Position numbers and translations under genes: made by a program. Below the pieces are notes generated by a model. The model saw only the letters and a program-made list of their open reading frames with translations, was not told the DNA's origin and did no database searches. A stretch of DNA of 64,000 nt from contig NC_067222.1 of NCBI RefSeq assembly GCF_019924925.1, positions 52,731,906 through 52,795,905 of the forward strand, in the 5' to 3' direction. Below, in pieces: positions 10,876 through 22,505 of the stretch (positions are counted from its first letter, which is position 1; each line of letters starts with the position of its first letter). The stretch comes from Ctenopharyngodon idella. Lineage: Eukaryota; Chordata; Actinopteri; Cypriniformes; Xenocyprididae.

Positions 10876-11496
10876 ATTCAATATTTATATTATTCTTCCT
10901 ATATTTGGCGAACAGTGAGCTTGTGTATGTACAGTATTTTCTCTGTTGCGTGTCTGTTCTCCTCTTTGTGTCCGTTCGCCTGTGTTAACTTCCTGTTTAC
11001 AGACATCGTAAATATTTCCACACAAATTACATTTTAGGAAGTTATTACAGCACCTTGTTTGCCAGCCCAGAATAAAGATTGAGCAAAAATAACACTAAAA
11101 ACATTTGGAATTATGAACAGTGGACTAGTGCATCTCATCAAATAGTTCAAATCATCCCGCAGGCCGTATGTGTGACACCCCAAATGATTACAGGAGCTCA
11201 TGAAGGAAGAGCTTTAGGTTTTGAATAACTGTGTTTATGATAAATCCAAAAACACAATATTATGGCTAAGGTGTTTGTGATGCGAGACAAATGTTGCTTT
11301 TGAGACGTGTTGAAAAATACTGTAATTAAAAGTGTTCATCGTCTTTATGTGTCGAGACTCTTATCTTGGATCATCTAGTCAAGTGTGACAGTCACTGATT
11401 CTTCATGAGCTCAAAGCATTATGGGTAGAATCTCTCTACAGTCTGATTCATCATGAGCTCAAAGCATTATGGGTAGAATCTCTACAATCTGATTCA
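10876..11496. other. Non-coding sequence downstream of the B30.2 exon, with a 50-bp tandem duplication
   Basis: Relative to the minus-strand B30.2 exon this is 3' UTR or downstream flank. At about 11403-11497 a 45-50 bp unit containing CATGAGCTCAAAGCATTATG occurs twice in tandem. No other coding signal is visible. Confidence 0.5.
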
Positions 11497-12050
11497 TCAA
11501 CACAGTTTCACTGATGACTCATAACCAACCCTAAACCCAGGATAGAGCGGTTGAGTGAATGTGGTCTGGACTGTGTGGAAGAGGGTCATTGTGTCTCCAG
11601 AGACTCTGTAGAAGGACAGAGTTCCTGCACTGTGATCCACATACACTCCTATTCTATAGCGATTCACATACACTCCTGTTCTACTGATGGTGGACTCTAC
11701 AGGGATTTTAGTCTCTATCTTATTGTGTCTGAATGAGTAACTGGAGGAAGAGCAGATCAAACTCCAGGACTGATCATTAAATCCAAACAAACACTCACGA
11801 CCCCGTCCCTTCCTCCTGATGCTCTTATATGACACTGATATAAACACATCATATCCACTCCACTCAATCTCCCAGTAACAGCGTTGATCACACACACTCT
11901 CTCTATACAACACCTGAGTGTAATGATCAAATCTGTCCGGATGATCAGGATACGACTGCTCTGTGTCAGTGAATGTAATCACTCTGTTCCCCCCAGACAG
12001 ACGGAGGTGTTCATTCACTGTGTTCAGATCCAGAGTGAGCTGTCGGGAAT
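11497..12050 (-). CDS. B30.2 (PRY-SPRY) terminal exon of a fish NLR-type gene
   Basis: The exon begins after a pyrimidine-rich acceptor ending CCATCAG (AG at 12052-12051) and ends with TGA at 11499-11497. The PRY part reads LTLDLNTVNEHLRLSGGNR and ends near PDRFDHY. The SPRY part contains CYWEIEWSG, FGFNDQSWSLIC, GVYVDHSAGTLSFY and the end YPGFRVGYESSVKLC. There is no internal stop. B30.2 domains bind ligands, and in fish they are appended to many NLR and TRIM proteins. The exon carries two bases to complete a codon, so the previous exon must end one base into a codon. LRR exon 4 ends two bases in. A small intervening exon, or a different parent gene, is therefore required. Confidence 0.85.
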
Positions 12051-12285
12051 CTGATGGAGATAAAACACATCAGTGTATCATTTATTACAGAAACTTTCTA
12101 TCTTCAGTTCAGATCTGACAAGTTGATTTAGGATTTTTCACAAATTTGTGTTTATTTATAGTATTTAATGATTATGAACACATATTAAGCATGACAAACC
12201 AATTATACAATCGATTAAACTACAAAACTGGCACAGAGGCATGTATGATTACAAAATAAAGTCATTATGGTTGTTATTGTTATTA
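12051..12285. other. Intron-side flank of the B30.2 exon
   Basis: This short AT-rich stretch contains the acceptor region of the B30.2 exon. I see no further coding signal before the IS630-like element starts at 12286. Confidence 0.4.
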
Positions 12286-12699
12286 CAGTTTTTTCCAGTT
12301 GCTAACAAGCATTGTTCAATACTGAAACCACATTTTCAAAACTCTTCACATAGTCAGCGAAACAGAAGTCAATGCAGACCAAACTGTGAACCATTTTTCA
12401 TTGCTTTCAGACAAAATGCATTCAGTGACCACACTTTTCAAAATTCAGGAACTCGTTTCCCATTCGTACTCCACAACATGCAAAATACTATGTATTTTCA
12501 GCACATTTTCTAATGCTAACACACTGCATTCAAAATGATTAAAAACACATTCAAAACAGAATGATGGCAAATTCCAAGCATTTATGTAGTAATTATTTTA
12601 AAATATTCTCAATTTTATAGCCAAAAATTTAAAATTTAAGTGCAATTTTAGCTGAAATTCCACCTAAGTGTTCTGCCTTAGTCTCATTACCATGATTTG

Positions 12700-13533
12700 C
12701 AGTTTTTTACAATCGCTAGGACACATTTCTCAATACTTAGGTCACTTTTTCAAAACTCTTCACACAGTTCTCCTAACCAACTTTCATCTTGGCACAGAGG
12801 TTAACTTCACATTCAAAATGCACCAAATCTACCAAAACACTTCATACATGTCTCAAATCAACTCATTCTTCCAGAATACTAGCAAAGGTTTTCATTGAGC
12901 AAACACACTTTGTCACTCATAAAACATCAACCTAAAAACACTAACATCAGTTAGCATTATACAATGTTTTCTTTTTTTAAATTTCTTTACAAAACAAGAA
13001 TGACACTCTCTACTGCTTATAATTCACTGCAGTTTATGTTACATGGTCCATGTTTGCATTACAGAACAAAATTATTCCTAAGTTTCCCCTTTTGAATTGA
13101 TGGTAATGAAATTGAAAGACTAATGCTTGTGTAGGTGTTCAGTTTCATCTAATTGTTTTGATAGTATTTGATTTTTTAGATTCAGAATATATTTCATAAC
13201 TATATTACTGTAGGAATGTAGCAAATTTCTGTCTTATTCAGTTTTGTATTATGTTATTGTTTTGAACTTAAGTTTAACAGTTTTGAAAACAGTATGTAAG
13301 CATGTGCAAATTGGCCTGTACGTACAAAGAGTTTTGGCAGTTGTTGTGTCTGAGTGAGAAAAGAATTCATGAAATTTGAGAGATGTAGTCATTGAATGCA
13401 TTTTGTGCCAAAGCAATGATAATTGATCCTCAGTTTAGCCCACATAGACTTCTGTTGTGCTCACTGTGTGAAGAGTTTTGCAAAAGTGACCTAAGTATTG
13501 AGAAATGTGTCCTAGCATCTGTAAAAAAAACTG
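12700..13533. mobile_element. Second MITE, nested in the 5' region of the IS630-like element
   Basis: This 834-bp element has inverted ends beginning CAGTTTTTTACA (left) and ending CTGTAAAAAAAACTG (right). It is the complete version of the 690-bp MITE at 10184. A TA follows the right end; the left flank reads TG, probably a mutated TA. Removing it brings the left terminus of the IS630-like element next to its TATA box. That order shows the MITE inserted later. Confidence 0.75.
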
Positions 13534-13576
13534 TAGTATAAAAGGGGATAGTTTGGAACAGAATTTGTTGGCCAAT

Positions 13577-14941
13577 ATGGATCAAAGAAGAGCGGTTCAG
13601 AGAGGGAGAGTGCATGGAGGACAAAGGAGAGGAAGGCCAAGAGTGGTGATCTCCGATGAGACAATTATTGACCATGTAGTAAATCATGGTCTCTCTTTGA
13701 GAGAAGCTGGTCTAAGGGTGCAACCAAATCTGCCACGTTCAACAGTTGCATCAATAGTACGCATTTTCCAACAACACAACAGGTGAGATGAGCATCCCTT
13801 AATGATAACTGAATTACACATTACAGTAAAATACAATATAATGTGTACATTTTTACACATATTGACATTTTGAAGCCTATTACAATACACTAATAGTTGT
13901 GATTTACTGTAGGATCCAAAGGTTGCCCATGAGAGGAGGGAGAGGCAGAATCTTTTCTGATGTGCAAGAAATTGCCATTGTGGATATGGTAATTGCCAAC
14001 AATGCAATAAAACTGCGGGAAATTCGGGAGAGAGTGCTGGCAGACAATGGCACTTTTGAAAATGTGAATATGGTTAGCACAACAACAATTGCCAGAGTCC
14101 TAGAGAAACATAAAACAAGGATGAAGCAACTGTACACTGTAACCTTTGAGAGAAACAGTGAACATGTGAAAGAACTCCGGTATCAATATGTCCAGGTAAG
14201 ATGTCTGTTCAGTAACCAAACAGGGTACATACAACACATTGATGCATAATATCAATTACTGTGAAACTGTTTGCAATTTAGAGGGTAATGGAGATGGAAG
14301 CCAGACGAACTCCACATACTTTTATCTTTGTGGATGAAGCTGGATTCAACCTGGCAAAAACATGACGCAGGGGAAGAAATATAATTGGACAGAGAGCGAC
14401 TGTGGAGGTCCCAGGCCAAAGGGGAGCTAACATCACGATGTGTGCAGCAATGTCCAATGAAGGTTTGCTGTTACACAAACCACTCATTGGCCCCTACAAT
14501 ACAGAGAGGCTCATTTCGTTTCTAAATGACCTACATATTCGACTTGTGCCAGCAGAGGAGAGAAGCCAAAGGGCATCAAACTCCCCTTCCTTCATTGTTG
14601 TGTGGGATAATGTGGCATTCCACCACTCTGCTGCAGTCACAGAGTGGTTTGCGGCACATCCCAGGATGTCAGTATTATACCTGCCTCCATACTCCCTTTT
14701 CTTAAACCCCATAGAGGAGTTATTTTCTGCGTGGAGGTGGAAGGTTTATGACCACCATCCACATGACCAGATGACTTTACTGGAGGCAATGAATGCGGGA
14801 TGTGGAGACATTTCTCCTGAAGACTGCCAGGGATGGATTAGACATTCCAGGAGGTACTTTCCAAGATGCATTGCCAGAGACAACATCAGATGTGATGTTA
14901 ATGAGAACTTGTGGCCAAATGCAAGAGAGAGAGCAGACTAG
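13577..14941 (+). pseudogene. IS630-like transposase, three exons, one nonsense codon
   Basis: Exon 1 (13577-13782) starts at MDQRRAVQRG and encodes a helix-turn-helix (SLREAGLRVQPNLPRSTV). It ends AACAG before GTGAGA. Exon 2 (13913-14195) begins after TTTACTGTAG, joins in phase and ends CCAG before GTAAGA. Exon 3 (14282-14941) begins after TTTGCAATTTAG in phase 0. Catalytic residues are visible: Asp in FVDEAGFN, Asp in VVWDN and Glu in NPIEE, with 35 residues between the last two (DD35E spacing). The only defect seen is TGA at 14363-14365 just after FNLAKT, where the arginine-rich context suggests an original CGA. The spliced product would be about 382 residues. Fish proteins of this kind are often labelled IS630-like. 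Confidence 0.82.
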
Positions 14942-15181
14942 AACTATCACTGTAATTTACTATAATGAACAACTACACATGTTGTTACAGTAATGTGTAG
15001 AATGTATTTTATTTATTCTTTTTTTATTATCATTGCAGCCCTGGAGTTTTTATCCCTCTTTTTTCACCTTTTAGTTATAATTTTCAAGTACTATATTCAT
15101 ATAAAAAAAATGAAATTTTGATTAATTTCTGATTCATTCGTGTTACAAATTGTGCAAAAGGCCATGTTCAAGTTAAATTTA

Positions 15182-16287
15182 TGTTATTATAATAGTTGCA
15201 CAGTGCTCTGTTTTAGTATTGCATCCGCTGAGTAGGCGGAGTTTAATCGAAAGTCTCGCGAGTTCGGCGAATAATAGCACGAGATCAGATACACGGCAGT
15301 GGAGAAAGAGAAGGAAGAAATGCGGTGCGTCTTAATACTGTAAATAAATGATTTAGTGCGGATTATAGACATTCAGTTATAAATCATCTATAGTCACTCA
15401 TATTGTGAGCAGTTTAGTATTCTCAGATGTGATGGGCGGCCGATGTTGTGTGATCGCTCCAGAGATATGTGGAATTGTGTAGCGAATACTATCGCGTGCG
15501 TCATTGCAGACTAAGTGTTTGTTTCATTATTCAGTTTAATAATTGTCTTGACGTGATATTAGTTGCATCAACAAGATATTTATTTTGTTGTAAAGGATCA
15601 GCTGCTATATTGTACATTTATCACACGTTTGTGATGTTTTGTATGTTAACTCGTGTGAAACGATAATGACGCAGTTTTTTGTTGTACATATCATATCGGA
15701 AAACTAATTGAGTTTTTATTGTTTATTCGTAGAACCACGTTTATCCACGTTTGTCTAGCTGACGGCGCTTTGCGAAAATATCACACACACCCATCACGCA
15801 CACAGAACACCGCAGCACACGAAGCCTCTGTTAATATTGCATCTCATTAAGCCTCTCAGGACCAGATGAGGATACATACTGAAATGTAACCACCTGTTTG
15901 GGTTCCAATGTGATGGCCTCGCGTGTGAGGATCGACGATTGAGGAGATCTGCACCCTCCTTTCATTAAGTGGACTTTTCTGGAACACTTGGGACTTGCAG
16001 AGACTGAGTATTTTCACTACTTCATTGCCTGATCTCACCATCATAATTGTATCTTTTGAGTCAAAGCACATTGTTATATTGTATGGTTAATTTGCGTAGG
16101 CCTGCGCTGTTTGATTGAGACAGATTTATGTTTGTTAACATTTTGAATAATTCATTCTTTCATTTAATCAATCAATACAGTCAGATCCATGACTGGTGTC
16201 TTTACTCCTCTCCTAGTCCCTGGACATTAATTGGGTAAATAATTCTCTAAGGTGATTTAAAACCGTAATAGTAACTAGTGCATAACA
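15182..16287. mobile_element. Possible solo LTR inside the IS630-like element
   Basis: This foreign-looking 1.1-kb block lies between the transposase 3' UTR and the right terminus. It begins TGTTAT and ends ATAACA, a TG...CA pair with a 6-bp inverted repeat, as in LTRs. I cannot find a target-site duplication on its two sides, and there is no coding frame. The LTR reading is an inference. A fragment of another repeat is the alternative. Confidence 0.35.
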
Positions 16288-16624
16288 CAGTCTTCAATAC
16301 ACAAATGCTTTCAATAAAGTGAAATTGTGTTACAGTATTCTATATGAAGAACTGATTTATGTGGAAAATCATTGAAACTTTAAAAAAGAAAAGTTCATCA
16401 ATTATGTAATGCTTCCTGTTAGTGTCTTTTAGGTCAGTGTGTTGTGAATGAAATGTGTGTTTTCTGAATGAGAATTGTTGCCAGTGTTATGTTGGTCTGA
16501 GTGAGTTTTGTAGGTGAGATTAACTGTTTGGCCAACATTCATCCTGGTAATGCAGACTGTGTGAAGAGTTTTGAAAATGTGGTTTCGGTATTGAACAATG
16601 CTTGTTAGCAACTGAAAAAAACTG

Positions 16625-16949
16625 TAACATTATTTCATAATGTAAGTAACATGTAGGATAAAATAGTTTTATCATGTCGAGTCGTTTCTGCTCCAGCTCT
16701 CCAACACACAGTTATACATCAGCGTCTGAATTCACTCACTTCATTTCATTCACTCACTTCATTTCATTCATTCACTCAATGCAGATATATAGTGCACTCA
16801 AATGCCATACACTATATAGGGAATAGTGAAAGAGTGAGCGGTTTCAGACACAGCTAGAGTTTGTGCTAAATGAGGTTCTGGCTGGTTATGGTCATAGTTA
16901 CCAAACAGATAAAATAGGATTATAATCTTTCTGAAATATGAGTGTGTCT

Positions 16950-17008
<59 letters not shown>

Positions 17009-17822
17009 TGAGTGTGAGTGTGTGTGTGTGTGTGTGTGTCTGTGTAGACATACATTTTTGTGGCATTGGTGTAATCCTGTTCTCTCCTCCATGATCCACA
17101 CTGGAAAACACACACACAATCAATCATAGACGTAATGGTTTTTATACTGTACAAACTGTATATTCTCTCCTCTTACACTAACTCTACCATAAATCTACCA
17201 TCACAGAAAACTTTCTGCTGTTTTACATTTTCAATAAACATGATTCTGTATGATTTATAAGCTGGTTTCCTCATGGAGACCATAAAATGTCCCACAATGA
17301 TTTCAGATATTTCCATCTTTTTGGGCACATGTTGATCCACAGATACACAGCAGTGCAGTGACTGTAGGCGATTAATCTAATTATTGATTACAGTTTCTAA
17401 TGACATCTGAAAGGAGTGATTGGTTGTCAGTTTGTGTGTACATGTGAGTTTTTACCAGCTTTTTCCACTTAACAGCACATGTCTGTTAACAGCACAGCAC
17501 AGTTAAAACACTGATTTAAGATCAGATGCTCGAGGTCCAGGGTTAATCAATCTTTCACATGTATAAAGTCAGATTTCTGTGACAATGACAGTAAAATGTA
17601 AACAATAATGTGTCCATAACAAACATGTCATTCAATCAACAGCCCATCTCATACTCAATTGTTCTGACTGAATGTTTTTTCATGTCAAGTCATATTCCTT
17701 TTAACCGACACTCTTTTTTTAATAGACTTTAGCGTTGAAAGGGGAGAAGTATGAAACTTTGTTTTTTTTGCCATCATATTGAAGTCTCCTATGACTCACT
17801 GTGCAAAGACATATGGGGAAAA
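16625..17822. other. Non-coding stretch with a dinucleotide microsatellite
   Basis: Short CATTCACTCACTT-like repeats occur at about 16730-16790. A long (GT)n tract with a few GA and C interruptions occurs at 16951-17044. The rest (17100-17822) shows nothing I can classify. Confidence 0.5.
16951..17044. repeat. (GT)n microsatellite
   Basis: About 94 bp are nearly pure GT dinucleotides with an internal GAGAGAGAGTGAGTG interruption. Open frames here (His-Thr or Cys-Val repeats) are trivial consequences of the repeat. Confidence 0.95.
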
Positions 17823-18131
17823 AAGCCCATTTCTGCCACAGTTGAGAAAACATATAATTCTGTAAGTCATAATAACGAGAAAGTTCATCATAATTAGAAA
17901 GCCTTAGTATCTCATAATAATAAGAAACTATAATATGTTAATATTTATCATGTTCAGGGGGAAAAAAATCTTGTAATAATGACATAGTTTCTCGTAATAA
18001 TGAGAAACTTCTACACGTGCGCAGAGCAGCGGAGCAGAAGGGTGTGGCACGCTAGCGACATCTGCTGGTCAAAGCTGTGTAATGCGAGAACACAAACATG
18101 GCACGTTCTGCAAAAGTGTAATCTATATATA

Positions 18132-19743
18132 CAGGTGCTGGTCATATAATCAGGATATCATCAAAAAGTTGATTTATTTCACTAATTCCATTCAAAAAGT
18201 GAAACTTGTATATTATATTCATTCATTACACACAGACTGATATATTTCAAATGTTTATTTCTTTTAATTTTGATGATTGTAACTGACAACTAAGGAAAAT
18301 CCCAAATTCAGTATCTCAGAAAATTAGAATATTGTGAAAAGGTTCAATATTGAAGACACCTGGTGCCACACTCTAATCAGCTAATTAACTTAAAACACCT
18401 ACAAAGGCCTTTAAATGTTCTCTCAGTCTAGTTCTGTAGGCTACACAATCATGGGGAAGACTGCTGACTTGACAGTTGTCCAAAAGACGACCATTGATAC
18501 CTTGCACAAGGAGGGCAAGACACAAAAGGTCATTGCAAAAGAGGCTGGCTGTTCACAGAGCTCTGTGTCCAAGCACATTAATAGAGAGGCGAAGGGAAGG
18601 AAAAGATGTGGTAGAAAAAAATGTACAAGCAATAGGGATAACCGCACCCTGGAGAGGACTGTGAAACAAAACCCATTCAAAAATGTGGGGGAGATTCACA
18701 AAGAGTGGACTGCAGCTGGAGTCAGTGCTTCAAGAACCACTACGCACAGACGTATGCAAGACATGGGTTTCAGCTGTCGCATTCCTTGTGTCAAGCCACT
18801 CTTGAACAACAGACAGCGTCAGAAGCGTCTCGCCTGGGCTAAAGAAAAAAAGGACTGGACTGCTGCTGAGTGGTCCAAAGTTATGTTCTCTGATGAAAGT
18901 AAATTTTGCATTTCCTTTGGAAATCAGGGTCCCAGAGTCTGGAGGAAGAGAGGAGAGGCATGCAATCCACGTTGCTTGAGGTCCAGTGTAAAGTTTCCAC
19001 AGTCAGTGATGGTTTGGGGTGCCATGTCATCTGCTGGTGTTGGTCCACTGTGTTTTCTGAGGTCCAAGGTCAACGCAGCCATATACCAGGAAGTTTTAGA
19101 GCACTTCATGCTTCCTGCTGCTGACCAACTTTACGGAGATGCAGATTTCATTTTCCAACAGGACTTGGCACCTGCACACAGTGCCAAAGCTACCAGTACC
19201 TGGTTTAAGGACCATGGTATCCCTGTTCTTAATTGGCCAGCAAACTCGCCTGACCTTAACCCCATAGAAAATCTATGGGGTATTGTGAAGAGGAAGATGC
19301 GATATGCCAGACCCAACAATGCAGAAGAGCTGAAGGCCACTATCAGAGCAACCTGGGCTCTTATAACACCTGAGCAGTGCCATAGACTGATCGACTCCAT
19401 GCCACGCCGCATTGCTGCAGTAATTCAGGCAAAAGGAGCCCCAACTAAGTATTGAGTGCTGTACATGCTCATACTTTTCATGTTCATACTTTTCAGTTGG
19501 CCAAGATTTCTAAAAATCCTTTCTTTGTATTGGTCTTAAGTAATATTCTAATTTTCTGAGATACTGAATTTGGGACTTTCCTTAGTTGTCAGTTATAATC
19601 ATCAAAATTAAAAGAAATAAACATTTGAAATATATCAGTCTGTGTGTAATGAATGAATATAATATACAAGTTTCACTTTTTGAATGGAATTAGTGAAATA
19701 AATCAACTTTTTGATGATATTCTAATTATATGACCAGCACCTG
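18132..19743 (+). mobile_element. Complete Tc1 transposon with intact transposase
   Basis: The element is 1612 bp, begins CAGGTGCTGGTCATATAAT, ends with the mirror image, and is flanked by TA (18130-18131 and 19744-19745). The inverted repeats extend for about 210 bp and differ at only a few positions, which implies a recent insertion. A second, badly decayed copy with the same termini lies at 53038-54569. Confidence 0.93.
18451..19455 (+). CDS. Tc1 transposase (DD34E), intact
   Basis: There are 334 residues from MGKTADL. An in-frame upstream extension to 18415 is possible, but MGKTADL is the family start and the decayed copy at 53319 also begins there. Two helix-turn-helix regions are seen: IAKEAGCSQSSVSKHI near residues 28-43, then a GRKKCTSNRDNRTL linker and second HTH. 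The catalytic triad is Asp in FSDESKF, Asp in FQQDLAPAH and Glu in NPIENLW, with 34 residues between the last two. No stop or frameshift is visible, so the reading frame could be functional. It cuts and pastes the element at TA sites by binding its inverted repeats. Confidence 0.93.
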   Translation: MGKTADLTVVQKTTIDTLHKEGKTQKVIAKEAGCSQSSVSKHINREAKGRKRCGRKKCTSNRDNRTLERTVKQNPFKNVGEIHKEWTAAGVSASRTTTHRRMQDMGFSCRIPCVKPLLNNRQRQKRLAWAKEKKDWTAAEWSKVMFSDESKFCISFGNQGPRVWRKRGEACNPRCLRSSVKFPQSVMVWGAMSSAGVGPLCFLRSKVNAAIYQEVLEHFMLPAADQLYGDADFIFQQDLAPAHSAKATSTWFKDHGIPVLNWPANSPDLNPIENLWGIVKRKMRYARPNNAEELKATIRATWALITPEQCHRLIDSMPRRIAAVIQAKGAPTKY

Positions 19744-20097
19744 TATAGCTAAAAATATTATTGATAATAAATTATTAGTGTATGAGACGGGCTTTTATTC
19801 ATTTGTAACATCCATTTGTATTTTTGTGTATGAACAAGCAGCAACACAGGATGGTGATCATGGATTTCAAACAGATAGAGGATAAGACAGCACACACCTA
19901 CATATCCAACTCTGTTAAAGAACGCATGAAAGACATGTTTGCTGTGTTCTCGCATTTACAGGGCTTTGACCAGCGGATGTCACTAGCGTGCCACACCCTT
20001 CTGCTCTGCTGGTTTGCGCATACGTAGAAGTTTCTCATTATTACGAGAAAGTTTCTCAGAATTATATTTTTTACTCAACTGTGGCAGAAACGGGCTT

Positions 20098-21723
20098 CAG
20101 ACATGTACCTGGCTGTTTGATTTTTTAGCCCATGGACTAAAAGCCTTTCCATTCTCACCCATTTCGCTAAGCCAAGCCCATCTCCATTTATTTTTACACT
20201 TTTATCGATCTCCGATACATCGGAGCCTTCCTGCAACTGTGTCCATGTTAGCTGAAATAAAGTTCTACCCAAGCGGCAACCTCCCCCAGTTTCTCGAAAA
20301 GCCAATATGGAAGAGACTTAAACTGCGATTCATCGACTGGCCACTAGAGACAGGCTGCAAAAGAGAGTAGAATCTCATTGGCTACGTTTACATGCACCAA
20401 TTTTCGTCAATCCGAATGAATTGAATCCGATTGTTTGTGCTCTAAACATTGTAATCTGATTCAAATATCCGTTTATATGTGTTTTATATACATTCCGATT
20501 AAAACTTTTGCGCACACTCTGTGTGTGTGACGTCATATCAATCAAACTTGCAGTAACTCAGGTTGTCAAAAGCATCAAATATTGGCAATATTAAGAGGAG
20601 TTGGCATTTCCAATTAATGTAGGCCTGTTACATTCTATTATTATAACTATTAGGTTCGGCTTCTTTTATTATTAAATTAATATTATACGTGCTGTGAGGA
20701 TAATAAACTATTTTACAATAGCAGGACGATATAAAACTCTGACAGCACTGCTTGGATATTATAACTAAAACTGCTGCATTTTGAAAAATAATTTGTTTGT
20801 GAGATTTATATGATCACAGTTTTACAACATAAATGCTGCTCAGATAACATTATTTCTTGACAAATGATGATGGAGAGCAGATCATTCAGAAGAAATGTGA
20901 TGCAAACAATGGATAATATATCAATTTGAAACGAGTTACACATCGAGTTAAATTCAAACTTAAATTCAGTAAGATGCAAGTATCGTTTGACATTTGCAAT
21001 TGTTTCTCATGTAAAATTCTTCTCTCTACTTGAAAGATCTTCTTGACTAATTTAAAGAGTAGTTACACAGATTTGCCGCGAGTTAAAACTGGTCTAAGCG
21101 CGCAGAAGTCTTGTCTTGTGAATAAATACTGATGTCTCTATCGGCCAATGAAACATAGTATTGATCACCAGGTAGCTATGCTTGTAGATGCAGCTAAAGT
21201 TTAATGCCTTTGCCTATAATCACTTCTGGTACTGTTTACATGCTGCTGAGCTGAGATTCCTTCGTCAAAACAGACGTACGCTCTAATACTGAAATTATCA
21301 ATTATTAAACACACTTTTAGTTGGACGGTGGTTTAAGCGAGTGGCGTTAGGCCGTGCTAGCTTAACCAGCTCAATCTAGTGTCATAGTGATGTATCTGGA
21401 GTTAGCATCTCCTTTGACAAGTCGTTGTCATGGAAATCAATGTGCAGCAGTGCCCAATCAAACAGTGTATATCAAATGTCTGCAGGTTTCAGAATAGCTT
21501 GTCATGGATAGTCATGAGCATTTGAGACTTACACATTCATTCAAGGTTCCCTTTCACTCAGTGAAATTCATATTTTACTAATGCAGAATCCTGCTTTTCT
21601 GCGAACACACATTTTCACCTACTTTAAAAGTTTTATGCCCTATGCTGACTAGGAACCGTGTTAGAAGCTATGTGGAAGGCACTTGCTGCGTCCCAATTCG
21701 CCTACTTATACTACGCCCTAAAA
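20098..21723. other. Non-coding stretch with fragments of unclassified repeats
   Basis: About 20100-20370 has the look of an interspersed fish repeat (CATCGACTGGCCACTAGAG). About 20385-20530 has another (GCTACGTTTACATGCACC). Both judgements rest on familiarity, without boundaries. I see no coding exon and no complete element between here and L2 copy C. Confidence 0.4.
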
Positions 21724-22505
21724 GTCAAGTCAAGTCAAGTCACCTTTATTTATATAGCGCTTTTTACAATGTAGATTGTGTCAAAGCAGCTTTACATTGA
21801 TAACTGGTACATTGTTTGGCTGCACAGCAGCTCTTAAAGAATAGTGTCAATGCAGGCAGATCAAAGCACTGTTGAATATCAAATGTCAAGTCAAATGTCA
21901 AGTGTCCCCAACTAAGCAAGCCAGAGGCGACAGCAGCAAGGAACCCAAACTCCATCAGGTGACATCAGGTGGCAGACAAGTGGCAAATTGGTGTTAAAAT
22001 GGAGAAAAAAACCTTGGGAGAAACCAGGCTTAGTCGGGGTGCCAGTTCTCCTCTGGCCAACAGTGCTTTGTTACAATTCAGGTTTCTATCATAAGTCCAA
22101 TAGGATCGCAACATTAAAAGTATTTATTTCAGTTCCATCCAATTGAGGATCGTATTGAGGATCACGCCGGTATGGACGGTTGTTGACGAACTGTGTCGTG
22201 GCTGTCGTGTCGATGAGGCCCTCACAGTGGATGATCTAGTTGACTCAATCTCGGCTGATACGTCAGGGCTGCGTTGTGGTCGTGTCAAGGTGCAGGTCCT
22301 TGGTCTCACCTGGATACGGCCCGGATCCGGTTGACTACGGTGAACCTCGGGATAAACAGAAAGACTAATATTAGCGTAGATGCCATTCTTCTTCTGATGT
22401 AACGAGTACATCAGGTGTTATAGGAAGTGTTCCCGGTTCCGGCTGACCTAATTTATGCAGCCTGATAATCCTTTAACGGATTGGAAAATTTAAATTGGTA
22501 ATGTG

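Larger units (their letters stand above)
12286..16624 (+). mobile_element. IS630/Tc1-superfamily DNA transposon with introns, carrying nested insertions
   Basis: Inverted ends of about 70 bp start CAGTTTTTTCCAGTTGC on the left and are mirrored on the right (about 16557-16624). Both are flanked by TA (12284-12285 and 16625-16626). The plus-strand transposase lies at 13577-14941. A MITE of a related family (12700-13533) is inserted just upstream of the transposase, and a possible solo LTR lies at 15182-16287. Without these insertions the element would be about 2.4 kb. A TATAAAAGG box at 13537, upstream of the start codon, is the likely transposase promoter. Confidence 0.82.
17823..20097. mobile_element. 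Fold-back DNA element split by a Tc1 transposon
   Basis: The left flank of the Tc1 (17823 to about 18115) and its right flank (about 19930-20097) are inverted copies of each other. Shared segments include TTTCTGCCACAGTTGAG, CAGAAGGGTGTGGCACGCTAG and a run of TTTCTCGTAATAATGAGAAAC. Removing the Tc1 (18132-19743) leaves a palindromic element of about 660 bp. No transposase is visible. Superfamily is unassigned because I cannot identify a clear target duplication. Confidence 0.65.

Noticed and set aside
16798..17154. Open frames of His-Thr or Cys-Val repeats
   Set aside because: They are translations of a (GT)n microsatellite.
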